This document shows, in pieces, positions 50,577 to 59,500 of a stretch of 64,000 nucleotides of DNA. The position numbers were made by a program, and so were the translations under genes. The notes below the pieces were generated by a model. It did no database searches. It was given only the letters and a program-made list of their open reading frames with translations, and had not been told where the DNA came from. Within the stretch, counting starts at the first letter, position 1; every line of letters starts with the position of its first letter. Source of the DNA: Rhizobium herbae (lineage in GTDB: Bacteria > Pseudomonadota > Alphaproteobacteria > Rhizobiales > Rhizobiaceae); contig NZ_JAGGJV010000006.1 of the NCBI RefSeq assembly GCF_017873135.1, positions 124,001-188,000 of the forward strand, given 5' to 3'.

Positions 50577-51344
50577 CTACCAGCAGACGAAGCCGCCATC
50601 GACGATCAGGTCGATGCCGGTGACAAAGGATGCGGCGCGGCTGGCGAGAAACACCGCCGGTCCCACCATTTCATCGACGGTCGCCATGCGGCCCATCGGC
50701 GTATCGCGTTCGAAGATCTTGCGCTGCTCGGCCACTTCCGGCCGCTGGTTCATCGGTGTCAGCGTATAGCCGGGGCTGATAACGTTGACGCGCAGGCCAC
50801 GGTCGGCCCATTCCATCGCAAGGCTCTTCGACAGGTGGATGACAGCGGCCTTCGACGAATTGTAATGCGCCTGCAGCAGGCCGCGATTGACGATCGAACC
50901 GGACATCGAAGCGATGTTGATGATGCTGCCTTTTGCGCGCGGCAGCATCACGCGCGCCTGTGCCTGGCAGGAGAGAAACACGCCGTTGACGTTGATCTCG
51001 TAGAGCCTGTTCCACTGCTCCTCGCCCATTTCCTCTGCCGGTGCCGCGTTGGCGATGCCGGCATTATTGACGGCGACCGTCAAAGGTCCGATTTCGCGTT
51101 CTGTGCGGGCAATGGCTGCGGCGATCTCCTCGGCTGAGGTCACCGATCCGATAATGGCGAGCGACCTGTGGCCGAGGGCTTCAATGCGGGCGGCTGTTTG
51201 CTCGAGCCCGCCGCCGGACGAGTGGCCGTAGCAGACGACGTCGGCTCCCGCTTCGGCAAGGCCGATGGCGATGCGTTGGCCGATGCCGCTGCCGGCGCCG
51301 GTAACGAAGGCGACATCGCCGCCGAGCGAAAACAGGTTCATCAT
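50577..51344 (-). CDS. Short-chain dehydrogenase/reductase, copy 2
   Basis: A protein of 255 residues (start at 51344 or the next ATG at 51341). The cofactor motif is TGAGSGIGQRIAIGLA, NNAGIAN follows, and the catalytic region is SIINIASMSGSIVNRGLLQA with Tyr-Asn-Ser-Ser-Lys (YNSSK). It ends VTGIDLIVDGGFVCW. The pair of SDRs downstream of one sugar importer suggests two oxidation or reduction steps on the imported compound. It is 50 bases from the ABC ATPase gene. Confidence 0.9.
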   Translation of the reverse strand: MMNLFSLGGDVAFVTGAGSGIGQRIAIGLAEAGADVVCYGHSSGGGLEQTAARIEALGHRSLAIIGSVTSAEEIAAAIARTEREIGPLTVAVNNAGIANAAPAEEMGEEQWNRLYEINVNGVFLSCQAQARVMLPRAKGSIINIASMSGSIVNRGLLQAHYNSSKAAVIHLSKSLAMEWADRGLRVNVISPGYTLTPMNQRPEVAEQRKIFERDTPMGRMATVDEMVGPAVFLASRAASFVTGIDLIVDGGFVCW

Positions 51345-51394
51345 GAAAATTCGTATCCGTTTTGAAAGTCGTTGCTTACGCTAGAGCAAGGAAC

Positions 51395-52915
51395 CTAGCT
51401 TGTCGCCAGTTCCATGACAGCGACACCATTGGCCTCGGCCCGGTCGAGAATGCCACGCTGGCGACCCCGGCTGATGACCATGACCCGATGCGACAGGCCG
51501 AGCACCTCCTCAAGATCGGAACTGACGACGATCACCGCCATGCCCGAGCGGGCGAGGTCGGCAATCACCTCGTAGATCGCCGCGCGCGCTCCGACATCGA
51601 TGCCGCGGGTCGGCTCGTCGAGAATGAACACTTTCGGGGGCCGGGCGATCCATTTGGCAATCACCACCTTCTGCTGGTTGCCACCCGAAAGCTTGCCGGC
51701 CGGCTGGTCGTGACGGCCCTTGATGCCGAGGCGCGCGATGCTTTTCTCGGCAAAGTCCTTGATTGCGCCGGGCCAGATCCAGCCGGACGACGCGACATGA
51801 TCCTGATTGCCGAGCGCCAGGTTCTCGCCGATCGTCTGGTCGAGGATGACGCCCTGCAACTTGCGATCTTCCGGCACCAGAACCATGCCGGCGCGGATGG
51901 CGGCTGCCGGTCCATCCAGCCTGACCACCTCGCCGTCGACGGAAACGGTGCCTGCCGAGACGGCGTCGGCGCCGGTGATGGCGCGCACGAGCTCCGTTCG
52001 GCCGGCGCCGATCAGGCCGGCAATGCCCAGAATTTCACCCGCCCGCACGGAAAAACTGACATCCTGGAAACTGTCGTCCTGGGAGGTAAGATCGCGAACA
52101 TCCAGTACAGTTCTTTCGGCGGGCGGATGAAGGGGCGGGAACATGCGGTCGACGCTGCGGCCGACCATGTCCTCGACTATTCTGCGGATGGGGATATCGG
52201 CCGTCTGGTGCCGGGCAACGACGCGGCCATCACGCATGACGACGATACGGTCGGCGATGCCGGCGATCTCTTCCAGCCTGTGGCTGATATAGAGGAAGGA
52301 CATGCCTTCCGCTTTTAGCTTGCGGATCTGCTCGAACAGAAGCGCGGTCTCGGCGCTGCCAAGTGCTGCCGTCGGCTCGTCGAAGATGAGCAGGCGTGCG
52401 TTGAGTGTCAGCGCTTTGGCGATTTCCACCTGCTGCTGCGCGGCGACGCGCAGGGTCCGGACCTTCTGGTCGGGCGACACGTCGAGGCCAAGGCGGCGCA
52501 ATTGCACCGACGCGTTCTGGTTCATCGCGGCGCGATCGACGATGCCGTTCCGGGTGAGCATCCGTCCCACGTAGACGTTTTCCGCGACGCTGAGATCTGG
52601 AAGCAGCTTCAATTCCTGATGGATCATGCCGATCCCGGCTTCGATCGCCGCGGCGGGAGAAGCAGGCGCATAGGTCTCGCCCTGCCAGCTGATCGTGCCG
52701 CTGTCCGGCCGGAATGCGCCGGCGATGATATTGGAGACGGTCGACTTGCCCGCGCCGTTCTCGCCGAGCAGGGCCACGACCTCGCCAGGGCGGATATCGA
52801 AGCTCGCATCGGTCAGCACCCGGATGGGGCCGAAGCTTTTGCAGAGGCCGGCAACGGAGAGCCCCTTGTGGGAGCCCTCCGTCTGGTCCTGCCTGATCGT
52901 GTGCGGGACGGTCAT
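51395..52915 (-). CDS. Sugar ABC transporter ATP-binding protein (RbsA/XylG type, two ABC domains)
   Basis: A protein of 506 residues from the ATG at 52915 (MTVPHTIRQDQTEGSHKG), after TGAGGA. Domain 1 has Walker A GENGAGKST, Walker B LLIFDEPTAALG and an unusual signature LRVAAQQQVEIAKAL. Domain 2 has a degenerate Walker A (GLIGAGRTE), the signature LSGGNQQKVVIAKWI and Walker B FILDEPTRGID. This asymmetry is normal for CUT2-type sugar importers. It is encoded 7 bases after the binding-protein gene. Confidence 0.94.
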   Translation of the reverse strand: MTVPHTIRQDQTEGSHKGLSVAGLCKSFGPIRVLTDASFDIRPGEVVALLGENGAGKSTVSNIIAGAFRPDSGTISWQGETYAPASPAAAIEAGIGMIHQELKLLPDLSVAENVYVGRMLTRNGIVDRAAMNQNASVQLRRLGLDVSPDQKVRTLRVAAQQQVEIAKALTLNARLLIFDEPTAALGSAETALLFEQIRKLKAEGMSFLYISHRLEEIAGIADRIVVMRDGRVVARHQTADIPIRRIVEDMVGRSVDRMFPPLHPPAERTVLDVRDLTSQDDSFQDVSFSVRAGEILGIAGLIGAGRTELVRAITGADAVSAGTVSVDGEVVRLDGPAAAIRAGMVLVPEDRKLQGVILDQTIGENLALGNQDHVASSGWIWPGAIKDFAEKSIARLGIKGRHDQPAGKLSGGNQQKVVIAKWIARPPKVFILDEPTRGIDVGARAAIYEVIADLARSGMAVIVVSSDLEEVLGLSHRVMVISRGRQRGILDRAEANGVAVMELATS

Positions 52916-52922
52916 CTGATCC

Positions 52923-53861
52923 TCAAGGATGGTTGGCGATGAAGCCTTCCACATTGTCCTTGGTGGTCAATGTGGCGTCCTGGAGCTGTTCTGCCGGCAC
53001 GGTGCCGCCCGAAACCAGTGCGATCGCGGCATCGACGGCCATGCGCCCCATGCCCTGAGTCTGCTGTGTCGCCGTCACGTCGAAAACACCCTTCTGGAGA
53101 GCTTCGAGTGCCGCCGTATCGCCATCGAAGCCGGCAATCCAGACCTTGGAGCCTGTATTTGCAACCTTGACGGCCTGTGCCGCGCCGAGCGCCAGACCAT
53201 CGGCCTGCGCGAAGATGATCGAGACGCTGGGATTGGCCTGCAGCAGGTCCTGGGTCAGCTTGAAGCCTTCATCCTGCGACCACATCTGACTCCACTGTTC
53301 GCCGACGATCTTGATGTCGGGATAGGCGGCCAGCGCTTCGCCGCAGCCCTTCGAGCGGTCGACTTCCGGCGTCGTGCCCTTCTGGCCATGGATGATCAAC
53401 ATGTCGCCTTTGCCGCCGGCCTGCTTGGCAATGTGGTCACAGACCGCCTTGGCAGAGGCAACACTGTCGGTGGCAATGAACGTATCGCCGGGGGCACCGT
53501 CCGCATTGCGGTCGACGTTGATCACCGGAATGCCGGCGGCCTTGGCGGCCTTGGTCGGTACGGACGCAGCGGTGGCACCGGCCGGAATGTAGATCAGCGC
53601 GTCGATGCCCTGGGTCAACAGGTCCTCGACCTGGCTGACCTGCGTTGCCGAATCGCCCTTGGCGTCGACGGTGACGACCTCGATGCCTTTCTCCTTGGAA
53701 TAGGCCTCGACCGACTGCTTGATCTGATTGAAGAAATTGGCCTGAAGGTTGGCGACCGCGAGGCCGATCTTCTTGGCATCCTTGGCTTCTGCCATGCCGG
53801 ACATGGCAAGGAACGGAATCAGGGCGGCGGTGGCCATCATGACGGTACGACGATTGAACAT
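52923..53861 (-). CDS. Sugar ABC transporter substrate-binding protein (RbsB type)
   Basis: A protein of 312 residues from the ATG at 53861, after GAGGAGGAA. The signal peptide is MFNRRTVMMATAALIPFLAM with cleavage after GMAEA; its RR pair could also suit Tat export. The mature domain is a type I binding fold (KKIGLAVANLQANFFNQIKQ, DALIYIPAGATAASVPTKAA, IPVINVDRNADGAPGDTFIA). A ribose- or polyol-type ligand is expected for this CUT2 branch. A 140-base gap separates it from the upstream permease. Confidence 0.93.
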   Translation of the reverse strand: MFNRRTVMMATAALIPFLAMSGMAEAKDAKKIGLAVANLQANFFNQIKQSVEAYSKEKGIEVVTVDAKGDSATQVSQVEDLLTQGIDALIYIPAGATAASVPTKAAKAAGIPVINVDRNADGAPGDTFIATDSVASAKAVCDHIAKQAGGKGDMLIIHGQKGTTPEVDRSKGCGEALAAYPDIKIVGEQWSQMWSQDEGFKLTQDLLQANPSVSIIFAQADGLALGAAQAVKVANTGSKVWIAGFDGDTAALEALQKGVFDVTATQQTQGMGRMAVDAAIALVSGGTVPAEQLQDATLTTKDNVEGFIANHP

Positions 53862-54001
53862 TGCATTCCTCCTCTTGTGCCGTGGTCGCCGCTGGGTCGC
53901 GGAATACGTCACGGTCTTGCTTGATGGATCTCCCCGATCCGTTTCCCGTCCGCATCCGGACGGATCTCCTCACATTCGGCCCGATGAACCGGGACGAACC
54001 T

Positions 54002-55012
54002 TCACTTCGCGCGGCGTTTCCACGCGTCCGTTGCAACGGCGAGCGCAATGACGACGCCGATGATGATCTGCTGGATGAACGGCGAGACGCCGAGCAGGTT
54101 GAGCCCGTTGCGCAGTACGCCGATGATCAGCACGCCCACCGCCGTCCCGCCGATACTGCCGACCCCACCTGAAAGGCTGGCGCCGCCAATGACGACGGCT
54201 GCGATCGTATCGAGCTCATAGCCGAGGCCGGAACTGGGCTGAACCGAGTCGAGTCGTGCTGCCAGAACAACGCCTGCAAGGCCGGCCAGTAGGCCGCACA
54301 CGGCATAGACCCAGTTGGTCAGCCTGCGTACGGGAATGCCTGATAGGCGCGCCACTTCCGGGCTGCCACCGATCGCATAAAGGTTGCGGCCGGTGGCGCG
54401 GTACTTCAGGAAGATGCCGGTGGCGACGGTCAGAAGGATCATCAGCGCCACCGTCAGCGACACGAAGCCGAAATGGCGGACGATCGACAGGCTGGTGAAC
54501 CAGTCCGGAAAACCGACGATCTGCGATCCGTCGGTGATGATGTTGGCAAGGCCGCGTGCCACGGACATCATCGCCAGCGTTGCGATGAAGGGCGGCAGGC
54601 CCATCGCCGTGATCATCAGGCCGGACCCAAGCCCGCAGAGCGCCGCCACCGCCAGACCGGCAAGAATGCCGACCGGCAGCGACAGGTTCATGTAGTCCGG
54701 ATGGCCGACATAGCCCATCACCATCATCGCGATGGCAAGGATGGAGCCGACCGACAGGTCGATACCGCCGATCAGGATCACCAGCGTCATGCCGATCGCC
54801 ATGATGCCGATGACGGTGATCTGGTCCATCACATTGAGGATATTGCGCACGGTCAGGAACGTATCGGTGGAAACCGACAGGACCAGGCAGAGCAGAACGA
54901 GGCCGATCAACGGGCCGCGACTTCCGGCAAACAGGAAGGCCGCCGCCGAGCGACGCATGTCGCCAACGGACGTGGCCGTCGCAGGCTTGGCTTCGGACAT
55001 ATGGGAACTCAT
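54002..55012 (-). CDS. Sugar ABC transporter permease (RbsC type)
   Basis: A protein of 336 residues with 8-10 membrane segments. The family motifs GMTLVILIGGIDLSVGSIL and ATGRNLYAIGGSPEVARLSG are present, then AAVVIGGASLSGGVGSIGGT. It is the first gene of the minus-strand transporter/SDR operon and is divergent from the SorC regulator. Confidence 0.94.
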   Translation of the reverse strand: MSSHMSEAKPATATSVGDMRRSAAAFLFAGSRGPLIGLVLLCLVLSVSTDTFLTVRNILNVMDQITVIGIMAIGMTLVILIGGIDLSVGSILAIAMMVMGYVGHPDYMNLSLPVGILAGLAVAALCGLGSGLMITAMGLPPFIATLAMMSVARGLANIITDGSQIVGFPDWFTSLSIVRHFGFVSLTVALMILLTVATGIFLKYRATGRNLYAIGGSPEVARLSGIPVRRLTNWVYAVCGLLAGLAGVVLAARLDSVQPSSGLGYELDTIAAVVIGGASLSGGVGSIGGTAVGVLIIGVLRNGLNLLGVSPFIQQIIIGVVIALAVATDAWKRRAK

Positions 55013-55091
55013 CGGCTGGCATCCTCATGCTTCGCCGGGCGGTGGATGCAGTTGGCATCTCTCCGATAAAACGTCACATCATCCTCCCGAG

Positions 55092-55125
55092 TGAACAATT
55101 TATCTTTCGTATATATATTTGTTCA
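55092..55125. promoter_or_regulatory. Candidate SorC operator in the permease-SorC divergent region
   Basis: TGAACAA (55092-55098) and TTGTTCA (55119-55125) form a perfect 7-bp inverted repeat around a 20-base AT-rich centre, 34 bases overall. The same geometry recurs at 59177-59210. It lies 80 bases upstream of the permease gene and about 200 upstream of sorC-like start. The remainder of the 55013-55325 gap (313 bases) carries no convincing gene, though the SorC frame stays open through part of it. Confidence 0.65.
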
Positions 55126-55325
55126 GCTAATATCGAGGCGCCGGGATTGTCAAGAGCCGAATGCGAACATTGAAGACGGATCGGTGTCACGCGGCTGGAA
55201 TGCGTTTCGCGTTGAAAATTCAAACTTGCCTTTTGCCGGGCGCCAATGCCTGCTTTATGGATAAACATATAGGTAGGGCGCCGCTCGGCGTCGGCAGGGC
55301 CACAGGGGCAGAGGCAAGCGCTTTC

Positions 55326-56300
55326 ATGAGCAGCGACAACGAGACCAGCGGCCGGGACAATGGCAGCCGCTACGCCGATAGCGAGTTGAAGGCGCGCGCG
55401 GCCTGGCACTATTATGTCGAGGGTCTGACGCAGGAACGCATTTCCGAGGAACTCGGTATTGGCCGTATCAAGGTTCACCGCATCCTTTCGGCCGCCCGCG
55501 AAGAGGGCATCGTCCAGTTCCGTATCCGCGACAGCGTCGTCGAATGCGTGGTGCTGGAGCAGAAGCTGAAGGAGCGGTTCGGGCTGAAGGACGCGGTGGT
55601 GACGCCGGCGCCTGCCGAAAGCCGCAATGCGCCGATGATGATCGGCCATGCGGCGGCAACCTATCTCGCCGATCATATCAATCCCGACGATGTCGTCGCG
55701 CTCGGCTGGGGGCGGACGCTGAAATTCGCCATCGACCAGCTGCCGCGCCGCAGCCTCAGCCGTACCACGGTCGTCTCGCTGCTGGGCGGGCTTACCCGGG
55801 CGCAACCGATGAACCCGACTGAATGCGCCTGGGAGCTTGCCGAAAAGATCGGCGCCGAATGTTATCTTCTGCCGGTGCCCGCCTATGCAGACCGACCCGA
55901 CCAGCAGGCGATGTTCATGAGCCAGCGCAGCGTTCAGGATTCGATCTTCCGGGCCAAGCGCGCCAATATCGCCGTTATCAGCGTCGGCTCGCTGTCACCG
56001 GAAAGCCCCATCGCCAACTATGGATTCATCAAGGCAAGCGAACTTGAGGAACTTGAGGCTGCCGGTGCCGTTGGCGACCTGCTTTGCCAGTTTCTGGATG
56101 CGGATGGCCGGGTAATCGATCACGACGTCAACCGGCGCGCCTGTGCTTTCCCGGTCCAGGAGCTGCGCGACGTTCCGAACGTCATTCTGGTTTCCGGTGG
56201 GCGGGAAAAGGCGGCCAGCATTTTGGCCGTCCTGCGCGGGGTGACGGTCTCGGCCCTGATTACCGATGAGGAAGCCGCAAAGGCGCTGCTGGCGTCCTGA
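55326..56300 (+). CDS. SorC/DeoR-type sugar-responsive transcriptional regulator
   Basis: A protein of 324 residues from the ATG at 55326 (MSSDNETSGRDNGSRYADSE); the same frame is open from 55161 with an ATG at 55257, so the start is uncertain. The HTH is LTQERISEELGIGRIKVHRIL (about residues 35-54), and the sugar-binding domain includes DDVVALGWGRTLKFAIDQLP and ISVGSLSPESPIANYGFI. SorC proteins bind phosphorylated sugars or polyols; the Brucella erythritol regulator EryD belongs here. Paired 34-bp sites suggest it controls both flanking operons. Confidence 0.9.
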   Translation: MSSDNETSGRDNGSRYADSELKARAAWHYYVEGLTQERISEELGIGRIKVHRILSAAREEGIVQFRIRDSVVECVVLEQKLKERFGLKDAVVTPAPAESRNAPMMIGHAAATYLADHINPDDVVALGWGRTLKFAIDQLPRRSLSRTTVVSLLGGLTRAQPMNPTECAWELAEKIGAECYLLPVPAYADRPDQQAMFMSQRSVQDSIFRAKRANIAVISVGSLSPESPIANYGFIKASELEELEAAGAVGDLLCQFLDADGRVIDHDVNRRACAFPVQELRDVPNVILVSGGREKAASILAVLRGVTVSALITDEEAAKALLAS

Positions 56301-56309
56301 TCCTGCAAA

Positions 56310-57797
56310 TCAATCGTTCAGCAACCGCCGATGCAGATCGCGGGTCGCCGGATAGATATCCCGATAGATCGCCACTTTCTTCCTGTAGAAATCGCCAAGC
56401 TTTGCCACCGGATAGACGGTTTCCGCTGCTTCCATCCGCATCGCAAGGCCGGCTTCTCCGGCGGATGCGAACCATCCGGCTCCCATTGCTGCCAGCATGC
56501 CGCCGCCAAGTGCAGCGGCCTCATTGACAGGGGAGACTGAAAGCGGTCGGTCGAGTACGGTTGCCATGATGTCGAGCAGCAGCCGGCAGTTCGTTCCGCC
56601 GCCCGCAGCCACGAAACCTGTCGCTTGTACGCCGCAACTTTTCTCCATCGCCGCCGTGGCTATCGCCTGCTCGAAGGCGATGCCTTCCAGTGTCGCGCGG
56701 AAAATATGGGCCGGTTTGTGGTGGAGGGCAGCACCGATGATCACGCCACGCGCCGCCTCGTCCCAATAGGGGTTCATGACGCCTGCCCAATAGGGCAGCA
56801 CCATCATGCCTTCGGCGCCGGGGGGCACCGTCTTTGCCAGGGCTTCCAGTTCCGCTGCGGAACCGGCATTGAGGGTCCGCACGGCCCAGTCGGCAAGCTG
56901 CATGCCGGAGCGCAGCACGGTTTCCAGCATGAACCCGGACGATATCGGTGCCGTCAGCGTCCGGTAGGCGTCGCTGGTCACATAGCGATCGGAGAACATG
57001 CCGCTGACCACGCCCGACCCCAGCGAAAGATAGGCCTTGCCAGGCTCCGTGACGCCCATGCCGAGGCCGGCGGCCTGCCCGTCTCCGGCACCTGCGAAGA
57101 TCGGCAATGCTGCGGGAAGCCCTGTCAAACCGGCGGTTTCGGGCGTCAGCGTCCCGCACAATTCGCCCGGCGCCACCAGCCGGGGGAGCTGTTCCTTCGT
57201 GAGCCCTGCCGCCTTGACCAGTTCCGGATGCCATTTCCCCGCCACCGGCGAAAAGATGCCGAGCGGATCGGCGGACGCGGTGCTGGTGACCAGTTCGCCG
57301 GTCAGCCGGCGGACGAGGAAAGCATGCACATCGACGATCGCGTGGGCCGATCGCAGCAGGTCGCTTCGATGTTCTTTCAGCCAGGCGAGCGCATAAAGCG
57401 CGGGCGTCGGATCCGGCGGCTTGCCGCTCCATTCCCGGATCGTATCCCGCCCAAGCTCTTCGGAAAGCCGGGCCACCTGCGGTCGCGCGCGTTCGTCAAG
57501 CCAGAGAATCGCGGGGATCAGCGGCTTTCCCGCTGCATTGATAAGCGTGAAGGTCTCGCGCTGGTGGGCGATCGAAAGGCCGGCGAAACGCGCGGGATCA
57601 ACGATCCGCGCGAGTGCCGAGAGCGCTTCGAGAAGGGCTGTCCACCAGTGCTCGGCATCCTGTTCGAAATGGCCGGGCGCGGGGCTTGAAAGCGGATAGG
57701 TAGCACGTGTCTGCGCAACCTCCGTGCCGTCGCGGCGCATGGCCACGGCCTTGATGGCCGTGGTCGAGGCGTCGATGCCGATGACGAGATCGCGCAT
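56310..57797 (-). CDS. FGGY-family carbohydrate kinase
   Basis: A protein of 495 residues. The N-terminal phosphate motif is VIGIDASTTAIKAVAMRRDG and domain I contains LSIAHQRETFTLINAAGKPL with PAILWLDERARPQ. The second ATPase domain has YLSLGSGVVSGMFSD, then FVAAGGGTNCRLLLDIMATV, the conserved FGGY adenosine-binding segment. It phosphorylates a pentulose, tetrose or polyol. It follows the SAF-domain oxidoreductase by 6 bases, and its promoter region carries the SorC-type site. Confidence 0.92.
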   Translation of the reverse strand: MRDLVIGIDASTTAIKAVAMRRDGTEVAQTRATYPLSSPAPGHFEQDAEHWWTALLEALSALARIVDPARFAGLSIAHQRETFTLINAAGKPLIPAILWLDERARPQVARLSEELGRDTIREWSGKPPDPTPALYALAWLKEHRSDLLRSAHAIVDVHAFLVRRLTGELVTSTASADPLGIFSPVAGKWHPELVKAAGLTKEQLPRLVAPGELCGTLTPETAGLTGLPAALPIFAGAGDGQAAGLGMGVTEPGKAYLSLGSGVVSGMFSDRYVTSDAYRTLTAPISSGFMLETVLRSGMQLADWAVRTLNAGSAAELEALAKTVPPGAEGMMVLPYWAGVMNPYWDEAARGVIIGAALHHKPAHIFRATLEGIAFEQAIATAAMEKSCGVQATGFVAAGGGTNCRLLLDIMATVLDRPLSVSPVNEAAALGGGMLAAMGAGWFASAGEAGLAMRMEAAETVYPVAKLGDFYRKKVAIYRDIYPATRDLHRRLLND

Positions 57798-57803
57798 GCT
57801 GCC

Positions 57804-59129
57804 TCAGGCCACGGCGGGCGTGACGAACTGGCCGTCGGCCTGGTCGAGCCGCTTGCGGATTTGCGTGATCACCATGCTGTCATCCGGCACACAATTCTCG
57901 TAGGTCAGGAATTCGCCGGTCTTGACGGGCCGGATCACCTTGGCTTTTTCGGCAAGCCCGAGCGGAATGGCACCCTTGTGGCGGGCATCCTCCCAGGTCA
58001 TGGCATAGCCACGATAGTCGTTCTCGCCGATCATGCCAAGCGATTGGCCTGCGCCAAGATCGGTCTTGGCGACAGCGACAGCCTCCGCCACCGGATGATC
58101 GAGCGGTTCGAGATCCGCCTGCTTGAATAGCACGGCACGCGCGGCCGAAAGTGGCACTTCCAGGCTTGTAAGGTGGTAGGGCCGGAAGATCGTGAAATAG
58201 GGACCCTTGCCGACCTTCAGGTCGATCATGCGTTCCAGTACCCGCGGATGTTTGGTTTCGATGACGCAGAAGACACCGGGTGCGACGCCCTTGCCGATGG
58301 AGTAGTCCACCACGCCCTTGCGGTTGAGAATGCCGCCGTCTGCCTTCGGGCAGAGGACGTCGGCCAGCTCTTCCAGCGTCGCGGTCGGGCCGTGCATGCC
58401 GGGAACGTCCGGCACCAGGCCTGTCGCATTGGCAATCGCCACCATCTCGATGGCGGTCTTGGAACCATCGACGAATTCCACCAGCATCCGCGCGTTCATG
58501 TTCCGCGCCGCGGCCTCTTCCTGATAATCGGCCGGGATGGCGTCGATCTTCAGCGGATTGTTCTTGCCCTTGCCGGCGGCGATGATGTCGAAGCCGAGGC
58601 TGCGGGCAAAGCCGATGATCTCGATCGTGCAGGCGGGCTCGTCGCCGGCGGCCCCCGTATAGACGACGCCGGCCTTGCGAGCCTCGTCCTTCAGGAAACG
58701 CCCGATGGTGATATCCGCCTCGACGTTCAGCATGACGATATGCTTGCCGTTCCTCATCGCTTCCAGCGCGAACAGCGTGCCGATATTGGGGTTGCCCGTC
58801 GCGTCAATGATGACATCGATGCGCCCCGCAGCAGCCAGCGCATTGAGATCCTCGGTCACCGCGATCTTGCCCGCTTCGATGGCACGGTCGATATCGGAAG
58901 CGCCGGAAGCCAGTATGATATCGCCGCGATCGTGACCTGCCAGCAATGCCGCGTCGATCGCTGCCTGTGGCCGAACCTCGGAGATGGCGCCGATCCGCAT
59001 GCCCGGCATCAGCGAAACCTGAACGACGATATCCGTGCCCATCTGACCGGCACCCGCGAGCCCGATGGTCACGGGACCGTTTTTCTCCTGATAGCGAAGA
59101 AGCTCCGCGGCCAATTGCGGATGAGACAT
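57804..59129 (-). CDS. NAD(P)-binding oxidoreductase with C-terminal SAF domain (homoserine-dehydrogenase-like)
   Basis: A protein of 441 residues. The Rossmann fold is VTIGLAGAGQMGTDIVVQVS (residues 19-38), followed by DVIIDATGNPNIGTLFALEA and a homoserine-dehydrogenase-like catalytic region (IIAAGKGKNNPLKIDAIPAD). The C-terminal 100 residues contain a SAF module (LGAGQSLGMIGENDYRGYAM, then KTGEFLTYENCVPDDS). Proteins of this type occur in carbohydrate and polyol loci, but I know of no firm reaction. It starts at the ATG 59129 after GGAGGATC and heads the kinase operon. Confidence 0.85.
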   Translation of the reverse strand: MSHPQLAAELLRYQEKNGPVTIGLAGAGQMGTDIVVQVSLMPGMRIGAISEVRPQAAIDAALLAGHDRGDIILASGASDIDRAIEAGKIAVTEDLNALAAAGRIDVIIDATGNPNIGTLFALEAMRNGKHIVMLNVEADITIGRFLKDEARKAGVVYTGAAGDEPACTIEIIGFARSLGFDIIAAGKGKNNPLKIDAIPADYQEEAAARNMNARMLVEFVDGSKTAIEMVAIANATGLVPDVPGMHGPTATLEELADVLCPKADGGILNRKGVVDYSIGKGVAPGVFCVIETKHPRVLERMIDLKVGKGPYFTIFRPYHLTSLEVPLSAARAVLFKQADLEPLDHPVAEAVAVAKTDLGAGQSLGMIGENDYRGYAMTWEDARHKGAIPLGLAEKAKVIRPVKTGEFLTYENCVPDDSMVITQIRKRLDQADGQFVTPAVA

Positions 59130-59176
59130 GATGGTGATCCTCCAAAAGCGTGCTTACCCATCTTCCGGGCCTGTTG

Positions 59177-59210
59177 TGAACATTTATATTTTTCAAAATA
59201 AAAAAGTTCA
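59177..59210. promoter_or_regulatory. Candidate SorC operator upstream of the SAF oxidoreductase-kinase operon
   Basis: TGAACAT (59177-59183) and AAGTTCA (59204-59210) are inverted, span exactly 34 bases and enclose an AT-rich centre, as at 55092-55125. It lies 48 bases upstream of the oxidoreductase ATG, over the expected promoter. The rest of the 59130-59500 gap holds a plus-strand frame of about 115 codons with no recognisable domain, which I do not call a gene. Confidence 0.6.
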
Positions 59211-59500
59211 ATCGTTTTCTTTGGAAAGCGCAATTCTGGACAGTGGGGTGGACCATGCGTTGAATGAGTACGGCCGGATATCAACCATCCATATGGCCGA
59301 TCCGGCCCCAACGACATTCGGCAAGGAATGGTGCCACCGCGGCAAGGCGGTCGTCACCAACTTCTGGTCCCCGATACAATCGGAACACGCCAATTCCTCC
59401 TGGCTTCTACGATACGCTCAGATGATCCATCGGAGACGGTATTGGCCGGCACGAGAGCGAGGCATTTTATGAAGGCATGAATTCAGCGCGTTGAGCTGTT

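Noticed and set aside
49671..51137. Plus-strand open frame of 488 codons
   Set aside because: Antisense to the two SDR genes, which have intact family motifs; no domain of its own.
53946..53963. CCGTCC/GGACGG hairpin between sugar permease and binding-protein genes
   Set aside because: Short 6-bp stem, no T-run; could help binding-protein expression but the evidence is too thin for a separate feature.
59128..59472. Plus-strand open frame of 115 codons
   Set aside because: Overlaps the probable operator and promoter of the SAF oxidoreductase and shows no recognisable domain.
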